Below the pieces are notes generated by a model. That model searched no databases. It was not told where the DNA came from and worked only from the letters and a program-made list of their open reading frames with translations. From the NCBI GenBank assembly GCA_903856995.1, contig CAIODK010000287.1, forward strand, positions 1-6,976: a stretch of DNA of 6,976 nucleotides. Reading direction: 5' to 3'. Within the stretch, counting starts at the first letter, position 1. Every line of letters begins with the position of its first letter. Positions 1 to 5,962 of this stretch are shown piece by piece. The position numbers and the translations under genes were made by a program. This stretch comes from an uncultured Burkholderiales bacterium (GTDB taxonomy: Bacteria; Pseudomonadota; Gammaproteobacteria; Burkholderiales; Burkholderiaceae_C).

Positions 1-1422
1 GAAGCGCATCAACTCAATGAAACCGGCGTGAACTTTTTAGGCCATCAACTTGGAACGGCCCAGTTATTGGATGTGACGCGTGACATGCTGGCCACCGGTC
101 TTCAATTGGCGCGTGGCTTGGCGGATTGGCAAGGCGTTTGTTCTGCGCTTGAGCGCGCTGCGCGTGAACTTCGTTTGGTGGGTGGTAAACGCCCGGGGGC
201 AGTGAAGCTACGTTGGACAGGTGATGCGCCTGAGGGTATTCATGCTGGTGTGTGGGAGCAGTCGCTCCAAGATGTGGGAGCGGCCTGCGTGCAAGCCCTG
301 CAATCGCTTGACACCGTCAGTGAAATGGCGCCGGACTTCATGCGCCTGCATGACCGTGTGTCCGAGATCGCCAAGCGCGTGGATGCCTTTTTGAACCCGT
401 GCGCGCCCGATGCCGTTCGGTGGATGGATGTGAGTGCCTCGCAAATGCGTTTGATGGAGGCGCCTCTTGATATCGCGCAAACTGTGCGCGAGCGTTTGAT
501 GAAGCAAGCGCCCTCGGGCAACACGGAGGAGGCTTCGGATGAATTACCCCCTTGGCATGACGAACCCCTGCTTGAGGATGCCTTGGAAGGGCGTGTCATC
601 GCAGCAGAGTCAGACACACGTCCCCGTAGCTGGGTCTTCACGTCGGCCACGTTGGGCGATGACCCACGTTTGCGTTGGTTCACAGAGCCTTGCGGCCTCG
701 AGTCTGCCACCGTGTTACGGGTCAGTAGCCCGTTTGATTACCCTGCACAAGCGTGCCTCTACGTGCCACGCGACATCGTGAAGCCGAACGATCCGGCACA
801 CAGCGCACAAGTGGCGACCATTGCCAGTGATGCCGTGCGTCGCATCGGCGGGCATACTTTGGTGCTCACCACCACGTTGCGCGCATTGCGTGCCATTGGT
901 GATGTGATGAAGCAGCAGCTCGAGGGTTCAGGCATCGAAGTTCTTGTGCAAGGCGAGTGGCCCAAGCGGCATCTGATGGAGCGGTTTCGTGAGGGCGCGC
1001 AAGCCGGCGAGGGCGGTTGCGTGTTGGTGGCCTCTGCCACTTTCTGGGAAGGGTTTGATGTGCCGGGCGATGCGCTGCAGTTGGTGGTCATCGACAAGTT
1101 GCCGTTCCCTCCGCCCAACGACCCGTTGGTAGAGGCCCGAAGCAAACGCTTAGAAGCCCAAGGCCGCAGCCCCTTCAATGATTACTTCGTGCCAGAAGCG
1201 GTGGTGGCTCTGAAGCAAGGGGCTGGGCGTTTGATTCGCCGCGAGAGCGATCAGGGCGTGCTGGTTTTGTGTGACAACCGCTTGGTCACGACTGGCTATG
1301 GTCGTCGTTTGATGGCTTCGTTACCGCCGATGCGTCAGCTGCAGACGCCCGAGGCGTTGGCTCAGTCTTTAGACGAGATCAGCCAAGCCAACCTCACCAA
1401 AGCTTCCACCACGGCTTTTTAA
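1..1422 (+). CDS. DinG/YoaA-family ATP-dependent DNA helicase, 5'-truncated
   Basis: Superfamily 2 helicase of the XPD/DinG/YoaA group, which unwinds DNA 5'-3' using ATP and acts in repair or replication. The reading frame is open to the left edge and begins E-A-H-Q-L-N-E-T-G, the DEAH box (Walker B) with its Asp just outside the window, so the GTG at 28 is not the start. Visible motifs, numbered by window codon: T-SATL (about 214-218, motif III), the SPFDYPAQ segment that precedes the second RecA-like domain (about 243-250), SATFWEGFDVPG (about 345-356, motif V) and QGAGRLIRR (about 406-414, motif VI, arginine finger). Walker A and the four-cysteine Fe-S region of the family would lie upstream and cannot be judged. 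The stop is TAA at 1420-1422, inside the 3' end of convergent bamD. The SPFDY region resembles YoaA more than classical DinG, but I cannot separate the two without the N-terminus. Confidence 0.93.
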   Translation, partial: EAHQLNETGVNFLGHQLGTAQLLDVTRDMLATGLQLARGLADWQGVCSALERAARELRLVGGKRPGAVKLRWTGDAPEGIHAGVWEQSLQDVGAACVQALQSLDTVSEMAPDFMRLHDRVSEIAKRVDAFLNPCAPDAVRWMDVSASQMRLMEAPLDIAQTVRERLMKQAPSGNTEEASDELPPWHDEPLLEDALEGRVIAAESDTRPRSWVFTSATLGDDPRLRWFTEPCGLESATVLRVSSPFDYPAQACLYVPRDIVKPNDPAHSAQVATIASDAVRRIGGHTLVLTTTLRALRAIGDVMKQQLEGSGIEVLVQGEWPKRHLMERFREGAQAGEGGCVLVASATFWEGFDVPGDALQLVVIDKLPFPPPNDPLVEARSKRLEAQGRSPFNDYFVPEAVVALKQGAGRLIRRESDQGVLVLCDNRLVTTGYGRRLMASLPPMRQLQTPEALAQSLDEISQANLTKASTTAF

Positions 1423-2203
1423 CGATCGCGCGCTCTGGATAGAGAAACAGGGTGTCGGGATAGGTCTTTTCAAGCACACGCTTGGTGTCATCACGCAACT
1501 GGTTCAATCCCAATTTGTCGTAACACTGATACATGATGAACAAGGCTTCTTCCACTGCAGGTACGTCGCGGTATTCCTGCACCGTTGTTTGCGCACGGTT
1601 GATGGCCGCTACGTAGGCACCACGTTTGTAGTAGAAGCGTGCGACGTGTACATCGGAACGAGCCAATGAGTTTTTGATGAACGCCATGCGAAGGCGTGCA
1701 TCTTCTGAGTACTTGGAGTTTGGAAAGCGGGTCACCAACTCGCGGAAAGCTTCGAACGATTCTTTGGCTTGTTTGGGGTCACGTTCGGCCAAATCTTGTT
1801 CGGCGACGGAGGACAACATACCGAGGTTGTCATTGAAGTTGACCAAACCTTTCAGGTACAGCGCGTAGTCCAGAGCAGGGCTTGCGGGATGAAGCTTGAT
1901 GAAGCGATCCAGCGTGGCCACGGCTTGAACGGGCTCGTTGGTTTTGTATTGCGCCCAAGCTTTGTCAAGCTGCGCCTGTTGCGCGAGAGGAGTGCCTGCG
2001 GCACGGCCTTCGAGCTTTTCGTACATGCCGATGGCTTTGTCGTAACCGCCTGCAGCCATCTCGTCCTTGGCTTCGTTATAGAGCTTGTCGACACTCCAAT
2101 CTTTGGTGGGGTCATAGGTGCTGTTCGCACAGCCCGATAAAAGAATGGCACAGGTCAGTCCAATGGACGGCCATACAGTCGATAATTTGAGTCGTAACAC
2201 CAC
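1394..2203 (-). CDS. bamD: Outer membrane protein assembly factor BamD (ComL)
   Basis: Lipoprotein of the BAM complex, which folds and inserts beta-barrel proteins into the outer membrane; it sits on the periplasmic face and contacts BamA. The 269-aa product begins with a basic residue and a hydrophobic stretch ending in the lipobox L22-S23-G24-C25, so Cys25 would be lipidated after signal peptidase II cleavage. Helical TPR-type repeats follow, with family-typical segments LYNEAKDEMAAGGYDKAI, LDRFIKLHP, YALYLKGLVNFND, ELVTRFPNSKYSEDAR and ARFYYKRGAYVAAINR. Length is near the usual 240-280 aa. The start is GTG (complement of 2201-2203), preceded by AAGAGG (complement of 2211-2216) with 7-nt spacing; a second GTG follows at once. 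It is divergent from rluD, as in many proteobacteria, and its 3' end overlaps the helicase gene. Confidence 0.96.
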   Translation of the reverse strand: MVLRLKLSTVWPSIGLTCAILLSGCANSTYDPTKDWSVDKLYNEAKDEMAAGGYDKAIGMYEKLEGRAAGTPLAQQAQLDKAWAQYKTNEPVQAVATLDRFIKLHPASPALDYALYLKGLVNFNDNLGMLSSVAEQDLAERDPKQAKESFEAFRELVTRFPNSKYSEDARLRMAFIKNSLARSDVHVARFYYKRGAYVAAINRAQTTVQEYRDVPAVEEALFIMYQCYDKLGLNQLRDDTKRVLEKTYPDTLFLYPERAIVKKPWWKLW

Positions 2204-2210
2204 AGGTCAA

Positions 2211-2216
2211 CCTCTT
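2211..2216 (-). promoter_or_regulatory. bamD ribosome binding site
   Basis: AAGAGG on the minus strand lies 7 nt before the GTG start of bamD. It supports the non-ATG start at 2203. It also overlaps the TTG at 2215-2217 that is the most upstream possible rluD start on the other strand, so the two genes are packed very tightly or rluD starts further in. Confidence 0.6.
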
Positions 2217-3258
2217 GAAGCAAAGTAAATCCATTCTATCGGCTCCGCCGCCATCTCAAACACCAACGCAGGAGGATGTTTTGCTGGATGAGCATGTCGA
2301 CCCGATGGATGGCACTGAGGTGGAAACCCGTGAGCTCTCCATTCCATCGGAGATGCATGGCGAGCGCCTCGACCGCGCTTTGGCCTTGTTGCTGCCCGAG
2401 TTCTCGCGCAGCTTTTCGCAACAATTGCTCAGCGAGGGCTGCGTGAGCTGTGTGATGCCGACGTCGCGCCTGATGAGCAAGGCCTCTGCCAAGGTTCGCA
2501 TGGGTGAGCGTTACCAGCTCATCTTGAAGCCGACGCCCCAAAGCCAAGCTTTTAAGCCTGAAAACATTCCTTTGCACGTCATTTACGAAGATGCCGAGCT
2601 GCGTGTGCTCTTTAAGCCCGCCGGATTGGTGGTTCACCCCGCCCCAGGTAACTGGAGCGGCACGTTGTTAAATGGTTTGTTGGCGCTTGACCCACAAGCC
2701 GTGATGCTGCCCCGTGCGGGCATCGTCCATCGTTTAGACAAAGACACCAGTGGCTTGATGGTGGTGGCACGCACACGCCGCGCCATGGATGCCTTGGTGG
2801 CCATGATCGCCGAGCGGCATGTGCACCGCGAATACTTGGCAGTGGCCTACCGCAAGTGGAGTGGCGTCCTTGTGCGTGATGTGGTGGCGGCCATTGGTCG
2901 CGACTACCGCAACCGCCTGCGCATGGCGGTGGTGGACCTTGAGCGTTTGCCTGGCAAAGAGGCCCACACCACATTTGAATGCTTGAGTAGCCAAGAAGAT
3001 GCTTGTTTGGTCAAGTGCATCTTGCATACCGGCCGAACCCACCAAATTCGTGTCCACATGGCGCACTTTGGTCACCCGCTGGTGGGCGATTCGCTCTATG
3101 CAGGCCCCATGACACTGGGGATCGGCCGCCAAGCCTTGCACGCATTTCGATTGAGCTTTGACCACCCCATCACCGGTGAGCCGCTTCAGTTTGAAGCGCC
3201 TTTGCCTGAGGATATTGTCCAGTTGTTAGATGGTTTGGGCCTGAAACAACCGGCCTAA
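2215..3258 (+). CDS. rluD: 23S rRNA pseudouridine synthase RluD (psi 1911/1915/1917)
   Basis: Converts uridines 1911, 1915 and 1917 in helix 69 of 23S rRNA to pseudouridine during 50S assembly. Numbered from TTG 2215: a variable N-terminus (1-40), an S4 RNA-binding domain (about 46-108), then the RluA-type catalytic domain. The latter holds FKPAGLVVHP (133-142), the catalytic motif HRLDKDTSG with Asp175, and TGRTHQIRVHMAH (272-284). The full frame is 347 aa; E. coli RluD is 326 aa. There is no in-frame ATG before 2305. Candidate starts are TTG 2215 (weak AGG upstream, only 11 bp from the bamD start), TTG 2281 (strong GGAGG at 2271-2275, 5-nt spacing, 325 aa) and ATG 2305. I give the longest frame, but 2281 has the best ribosome binding site. 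Divergence from bamD is conserved synteny and supports RluD over other RluA-family members. The usual downstream partner pgeF is not seen. Confidence 0.93.
   Translation: MKQSKSILSAPPPSQTPTQEDVLLDEHVDPMDGTEVETRELSIPSEMHGERLDRALALLLPEFSRSFSQQLLSEGCVSCVMPTSRLMSKASAKVRMGERYQLILKPTPQSQAFKPENIPLHVIYEDAELRVLFKPAGLVVHPAPGNWSGTLLNGLLALDPQAVMLPRAGIVHRLDKDTSGLMVVARTRRAMDALVAMIAERHVHREYLAVAYRKWSGVLVRDVVAAIGRDYRNRLRMAVVDLERLPGKEAHTTFECLSSQEDACLVKCILHTGRTHQIRVHMAHFGHPLVGDSLYAGPMTLGIGRQALHAFRLSFDHPITGEPLQFEAPLPEDIVQLLDGLGLKQPA
2233..2259 (-). promoter_or_regulatory. Possible bamD promoter
   Basis: On the minus strand TTGAGA (complement of 2254-2259) and TAGAAT (complement of 2233-2238) stand 15 bp apart. 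They resemble sigma-70 -35 and -10 boxes, although the spacer is shorter than the usual 16-18 bp. The expected start of transcription would leave a leader of roughly 20-25 nt carrying the AAGAGG ribosome binding site. It lies inside the longest rluD reading frame, which is compatible if rluD starts at 2281. Pattern evidence only. Confidence 0.3.
2271..2275 (+). promoter_or_regulatory. Strong ribosome binding site favouring rluD start at TTG 2281
   Basis: GGAGG lies 5 nt before an in-frame TTG at 2281. It is the best Shine-Dalgarno match near the rluD 5' end. Using this start would give a 325-aa protein, close to the E. coli length, and leave 77 bp between the bamD and rluD starts for divergent promoters. 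Confidence 0.5.
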
Positions 3259-3278
3259 GGGTATTCCGTAGCGTCTCC

Positions 3279-3287
3279 GTTACAATA
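3279..3287 (+). promoter_or_regulatory. Possible -10 element for scpB transcript
   Basis: GTTACAATA contains TACAAT (3281-3286), a five-of-six match to the sigma-70 -10 box, just after the rluD stop. A nearly identical GTTAAAATA precedes ndk (5459-5467), which suggests a shared promoter type. No convincing -35 box lies 16-18 bp upstream. Transcription from here would start near 3293. Confidence 0.4.
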
Positions 3288-3319
3288 AGGGCTCACGCTT
3301 GTGAAAGCGGTGGGCCCTT
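3287..3319 (+). promoter_or_regulatory. Hairpin with GTGA tetraloop in rluD-scpB spacer
   Basis: AAGGGC-T-CAC-GCTT (3287-3300) pairs with AAGC-(G)-GTG-G-GCCCTT (3305-3319) around the loop GTGA, which is of the GNRA class. This gives about 14 pairs with one T-G wobble and one bulged G. Only three Ts follow (3318-3320, two of them in the stem), so it is a poor intrinsic terminator. It could protect the rluD mRNA 3' end or shape the scpB leader. If transcription starts near 3293, only the upper part of the stem would be in the scpB mRNA. Confidence 0.4.
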
Positions 3320-3393
3320 TGGCTCTGACTTGGCGATATATCGCCCTTACTCGCCTCGAGATGAATTTTCGGGGCCCTTTCCTCGACCCTTGA
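3301..3393 (+). other. Candidate 30-codon leader ORF upstream of scpB
   Basis: A GTG at 3301 opens a 30-codon frame ending at TGA 3391-3393, just 15 nt before the scpB ATG and in the same frame as scpB. AAGGG at 3287-3291 stands 9 nt before the GTG as a possible ribosome binding site. The peptide starts MKAVGPLALTWRYIALTR; I recognise no family. It could be a translated leader peptide, a decayed N-terminal extension of scpB, or chance. If the -10 box at 3281 is used, the ribosome binding site would not be in the transcript, which counts against translation. Confidence 0.18.
3332..3345. repeat. Perfect 14-bp palindrome GGCGATATATCGCC
   Basis: The two 7-bp halves are exact reverse complements with no spacer. 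In DNA this could be a dimeric regulator site downstream of the possible scpB promoter; in RNA it could only form a 5-bp stem with a UAUA loop. No known regulator is recognised. Confidence 0.5.
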
Positions 3394-3408
3394 CCCGGAA
3401 CTCTCACG

Positions 3409-4104
3409 ATGAACACCGTGGATGCCAAGCGCGTACTTGAGACCGCCCTCATTTGCTCACACCAACCGATCCAGATTCGCGATTTGCGCGTGCTGTTCTC
3501 TGACGCCTTGGGCGCAGACACGATCCGCACCCTGTTGGAAGAGTTGCAACTCGACTGGGCGCAGCGTGGCGTCGAACTTGTCCAAGTGGCCACGGGTTGG
3601 CGCTTTCAAAGTCGACCTGATATGCGCGAGTTCTTGGACCGTTTGAATCCTGAAAAACCCCCTAAATATTCACGCGCCGTGATGGAGACCTTGGCCATCA
3701 TCGCCTACCGTCAGCCGGTCACGCGCGGCGACATGGAAGACGTACGTGGCGTGACGATCAACTCGCTTGTGCTCAAGCAGCTCGAAGACCGGGGATGGGT
3801 TGAAGCTATTGGTCATCGTGAAACCGTGGGTCGTCCTGCCCTGTTTGCCACCACGCGTCAGTTTTTGGATGATTTGGGGCTCGCCTCGCTTGATCAATTG
3901 CCCGTTTACGACACCGCCCAAGCCCAAGCCAATGCCTTTGCTCGTTTGGGCCAAGACGAGCCCACGCCGCAAATGGACATGGCCCTCGAATCGCACGAAG
4001 GCGAGGTGGTTGCCCATTCAGATGCCGAAGGCAATGCCCCAATTTTTGAACTTTCCTCACCCAGAGACCCCGCCCCAAAAGGCGATGAACCGAATGAACA
4101 CTAA
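3409..4104 (+). CDS. scpB: SMC-Scp complex subunit ScpB
   Basis: Non-SMC subunit that binds the kleisin ScpA and helps SMC condense and segregate the chromosome in the nucleoid. The 231-aa product has two winged-helix domains: the first at about residues 5-75 (RVLETALICSHQPIQIRDLR...), the second at about 85-165. The second carries the family-typical run METLAIIAYRQPVTRGDMEDVRGV (92-115), then LEDRGWVEAIGHRETVGRPALFATT and FLDDLGLASLDQLP. The C-terminal 65 residues are acidic and low in predicted structure, longer than in short family members but common in Burkholderiales. ATG 3409 is the only good start; the nearby CGGA (3396-3399) is a weak ribosome binding site. scpA is not in the window. 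The stop codon overlaps rluB, so the two are probably translationally coupled. Confidence 0.95.
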   Translation: MNTVDAKRVLETALICSHQPIQIRDLRVLFSDALGADTIRTLLEELQLDWAQRGVELVQVATGWRFQSRPDMREFLDRLNPEKPPKYSRAVMETLAIIAYRQPVTRGDMEDVRGVTINSLVLKQLEDRGWVEAIGHRETVGRPALFATTRQFLDDLGLASLDQLPVYDTAQAQANAFARLGQDEPTPQMDMALESHEGEVVAHSDAEGNAPIFELSSPRDPAPKGDEPNEH

Positions 4105-5413
4105 AAACCACGACCTGGGTGATAAGCCGACCACTGCGCCCCAAGAGTTCTTGGATGACGATGACACCGTTTTCGATTTTGATGACGTCGTATCCGGCGA
4201 ATTCGATGCTGAGCTGATTCGCGCTGACGCAGCGCCTGAAAAACGCGTGTTGTTGCCTCAGCCTGAATCTCCTAAGTTGCACAAAGTCTTGGCGCAATCA
4301 GGTTTGGGCTCTCGCATCGAGATGGAGCGCATGATTGCCGAGGGCCATGTGGCCGTGAACAACGAAGTGGCCCACACCGGTCAGCGCGTGCAGTTTGGCG
4401 ATCAAATTAAGGTCAATGGCCGTCCGGTCAAGGTGCGCATTGCACCACCACCACCCCGCGTGATTGCTTACCACAAGCCTGCGGGCGAAGTGGTGACGAC
4501 CGATGACCCACAAAACCGACCCACCGTGTTCCGTCGCTTGCCGCGCCTGTATCAGGGCAAATGGCAATCGGTCGGTCGCCTTGACTTGAACACCGAAGGT
4601 CTGTTGTTGTTCACCAGTTCGGGTGAATTGGCGAACCAACTCATGCACCCGCGCTTTGGGTTACAGCGCGAATACGCCGTGCGCTCGTTGGGTAAGCTCA
4701 GCAAAGATCAAAAAGAACAGCTTCTTACCGGTATTGAACTCGACGATGGTCTCGCCCAATTTGGTTCGATCGAAGAGGGCGGTGGTGAAGGCTCCAATTG
4801 TTGGTATCGCGTGACCATTTCTGAAGGCCGCAACCGTGAAGTGCGACGCATGTTCGAGGCCGCTGGCCACGCCGTCAGTCGCCTGATCCGCATACGCTAT
4901 GGCGCTATGGTTTTGCCACGTGGTTTGAAGCGCGGCGCATTTGTCGAGCTGGGTGAGCGTGACATCCGCGCCTTGATGGAAGCTGCGGGTGCGGAAGCGC
5001 CAATGCAAAGCGGCCCATCACACAACAACCGCACCGAGCGTGCCAGCAGTCGCCGTCGCGGCAATAGCATTGGTCCTCGACCGTCCACGCCACGCGCGCC
5101 TGAAGAGCGTAAGACTGGGCCCGAGCGCTTGGTGCGCACGGAGCGCCGTCGCGGTGGCAAACCACCTGAGCGCGCGCCTCAACCGGATCCGATGCAAACC
5201 TCGGTTGGTTTCATTGGTGGCGACAGCTACGCGATCGAGCGCCAACGTAAAAAAGACGGCCAAAAAGCCTTCAAAGCTGGCTTGGTCGGTGGTTCTCGTC
5301 CTTCGAGCAGCACGGTACCTCGCCGTGGTGGCACGTCTGGCGGTAGTTTTGGCGGTGGTCGATCAGGTGGCGGCAGCTCTGAAGGCGGCAATCGCGGTCG
5401 TGGTGGGCGCTAA
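4085..5413 (+). CDS. rluB: 23S rRNA pseudouridine synthase RluB (psi 2605), Arg/Gly-rich tail
   Basis: Forms pseudouridine 2605 in 23S rRNA. Numbered from ATG 4085 (442 aa): an acidic leader with FLDDDDTVFDFDD (22-34), an S4 domain (about 64-117, KLHKVLAQSGLGSRIEMER), then the RsuA/RluB catalytic domain. This holds YHKPAGEVVTTDDP (129-142), the catalytic GRLDLNTEGLLL with Asp167, and EGRNREVRRMFEAAGHAVSRLIR (247-269). From about residue 302 there is a roughly 140-residue basic, low-complexity tail ending in Gly/Ser/Arg repeats. That makes the protein much longer than E. coli RluB (about 290 aa). The frame runs upstream to 3767 inside scpB, but that part reads as a shadow. ATG 4085 and ATG 4094 are both possible: AAAAGG at 4077-4082 is too close to the first and rather far from the second. 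Overlap with scpB is 20 or 11 bp. RluE or RluF are less likely, given the tail and the scpB linkage. Confidence 0.93.
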   Translation: MNRMNTKNHDLGDKPTTAPQEFLDDDDTVFDFDDVVSGEFDAELIRADAAPEKRVLLPQPESPKLHKVLAQSGLGSRIEMERMIAEGHVAVNNEVAHTGQRVQFGDQIKVNGRPVKVRIAPPPPRVIAYHKPAGEVVTTDDPQNRPTVFRRLPRLYQGKWQSVGRLDLNTEGLLLFTSSGELANQLMHPRFGLQREYAVRSLGKLSKDQKEQLLTGIELDDGLAQFGSIEEGGGEGSNCWYRVTISEGRNREVRRMFEAAGHAVSRLIRIRYGAMVLPRGLKRGAFVELGERDIRALMEAAGAEAPMQSGPSHNNRTERASSRRRGNSIGPRPSTPRAPEERKTGPERLVRTERRRGGKPPERAPQPDPMQTSVGFIGGDSYAIERQRKKDGQKAFKAGLVGGSRPSSSTVPRRGGTSGGSFGGGRSGGGSSEGGNRGRGGR

Positions 5414-5437
5414 TCACACCAAATTCGCCTGCGCGTC

Positions 5438-5453
5438 CAAGGGAAATCCCTTG
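5438..5453. repeat. Inverted repeat CAAGGG-AAAT-CCCTTG before ndk
   Basis: Two perfect 6-bp arms flank AAAT, 7 bp upstream of the ndk -10-like box, where a -35 element or an operator would sit. It could also form an RNA hairpin after the rluB stop, but the downstream bases (AAACGG) contain no T-run, so it is not a normal intrinsic terminator. Confidence 0.45.
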
Positions 5454-5458
5454 AAACG

Positions 5459-5467
5459 GTTAAAATA
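5459..5467 (+). promoter_or_regulatory. Probable ndk promoter -10 element
   Basis: GTTAAAATA contains TAAAAT (5461-5466), a five-of-six -10 match, 60 bp before the ndk ATG. It matches the GTTACAATA upstream of scpB. No good -35 lies at normal spacing; TTGAAA at 5451-5456 is too close to serve. The predicted leader is about 54 nt. A separate ndk promoter fits the 113-bp gap and the high-expression codon use of ndk. Confidence 0.45.
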
Positions 5468-5512
5468 GCAGGTTACGCATATCGCGCACAAAAGTTTCAA
5501 TAACAGTCAATA

Positions 5513-5518
5513 CAGGGA
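5513..5518 (+). promoter_or_regulatory. ndk ribosome binding site
   Basis: CAGGGA ends 8 nt before the ATG at 5527 and fixes the ndk start. Confidence 0.65.
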
Positions 5519-5526
5519 AATTCCAA

Positions 5527-5952
5527 ATGACCATCGAACGTACTCTCTCCATCATCAAGCCTGACGCAGTTGCTAAGAACGTCATCGGCCAAATCTACGC
5601 TCGATTCGAAGCTGCTGGCTTGAAAGTAATCGCTGCGCGCATGGCTCACCTGTCACGCGGCGAAGCTGAACAGTTCTACGCAGTTCACAGCGCACGTCCT
5701 TTCTTCAAGGATTTGGTTGATTTCATGATCTCTGGCCCTGTCATGATCCAAGTGTTGCAAGGCGAAGGCGCCATCTTGAAAAACCGTGACTTGATGGGTG
5801 CTACCAACCCTAAAGATGCTGCTCCTGGCACCATCCGCGCTGACTTCGCTGACAGCATCGATGCCAACGCTGTGCACGGTTCCGACGCTGCTGAGACTGC
5901 CGCTGTTGAAATCGGCTTCTTCTTCGCTGGCATGAACGTTTACGGTCACTAA
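5527..5952 (+). CDS. ndk: Nucleoside diphosphate kinase
   Basis: Transfers the terminal phosphate of ATP to other nucleoside diphosphates through a phosphohistidine intermediate, balancing cytosolic NTP and dNTP pools. At 141 aa it has the standard length. It starts MTIERTLSIIKPDAV, with the nucleotide-binding Lys11, and carries the active-site motif NAVHGSD with the phosphorylated His117. The C-terminus FFFAGMNVYG is typical. Codon use differs from the neighbours: 17 of 24 alanine codons are GCT, whereas rlmN next door mostly uses GCC. This fits selection for high expression rather than foreign origin, since ndk-rlmN linkage is common in Burkholderiales. It has its own likely promoter and a good ribosome binding site; rlmN follows after 44 bp. 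Confidence 0.98.
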   Translation: MTIERTLSIIKPDAVAKNVIGQIYARFEAAGLKVIAARMAHLSRGEAEQFYAVHSARPFFKDLVDFMISGPVMIQVLQGEGAILKNRDLMGATNPKDAAPGTIRADFADSIDANAVHGSDAAETAAVEIGFFFAGMNVYGH

Positions 5953-5962
5953 AAGCCATTCG

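Noticed and set aside
28..30. GTG at 28 as the start of the helicase gene
   Set aside because: The frame is open to base 1 and the first codons read E-A-H, the end of the DEAH box, so the gene begins outside the window.
1399..1420. Intrinsic terminator for the helicase gene
   Set aside because: The stem has only five pairs and a 10-base loop; it is too weak to list as a feature and is mentioned only under the convergent overlap.
3767..4084. N-terminal extension of rluB beginning inside scpB
   Set aside because: The translation of this part has no S4 or other domain character and runs out of frame through conserved scpB sequence; the S4 domain begins well after ATG 4085.
5300..5413. GGTGGC-type DNA repeats at the end of rluB as a mobile or tandem-repeat element
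   Set aside because: They are irregular codons for Gly/Ser/Arg in a low-complexity protein tail, not a DNA repeat unit.
4989..5468. 159-codon plus-strand ORF in the rluB tail
   Set aside because: It is an alternate frame of the GC-rich repeat-like tail, Ala/Val/Arg-rich, with no family signal.
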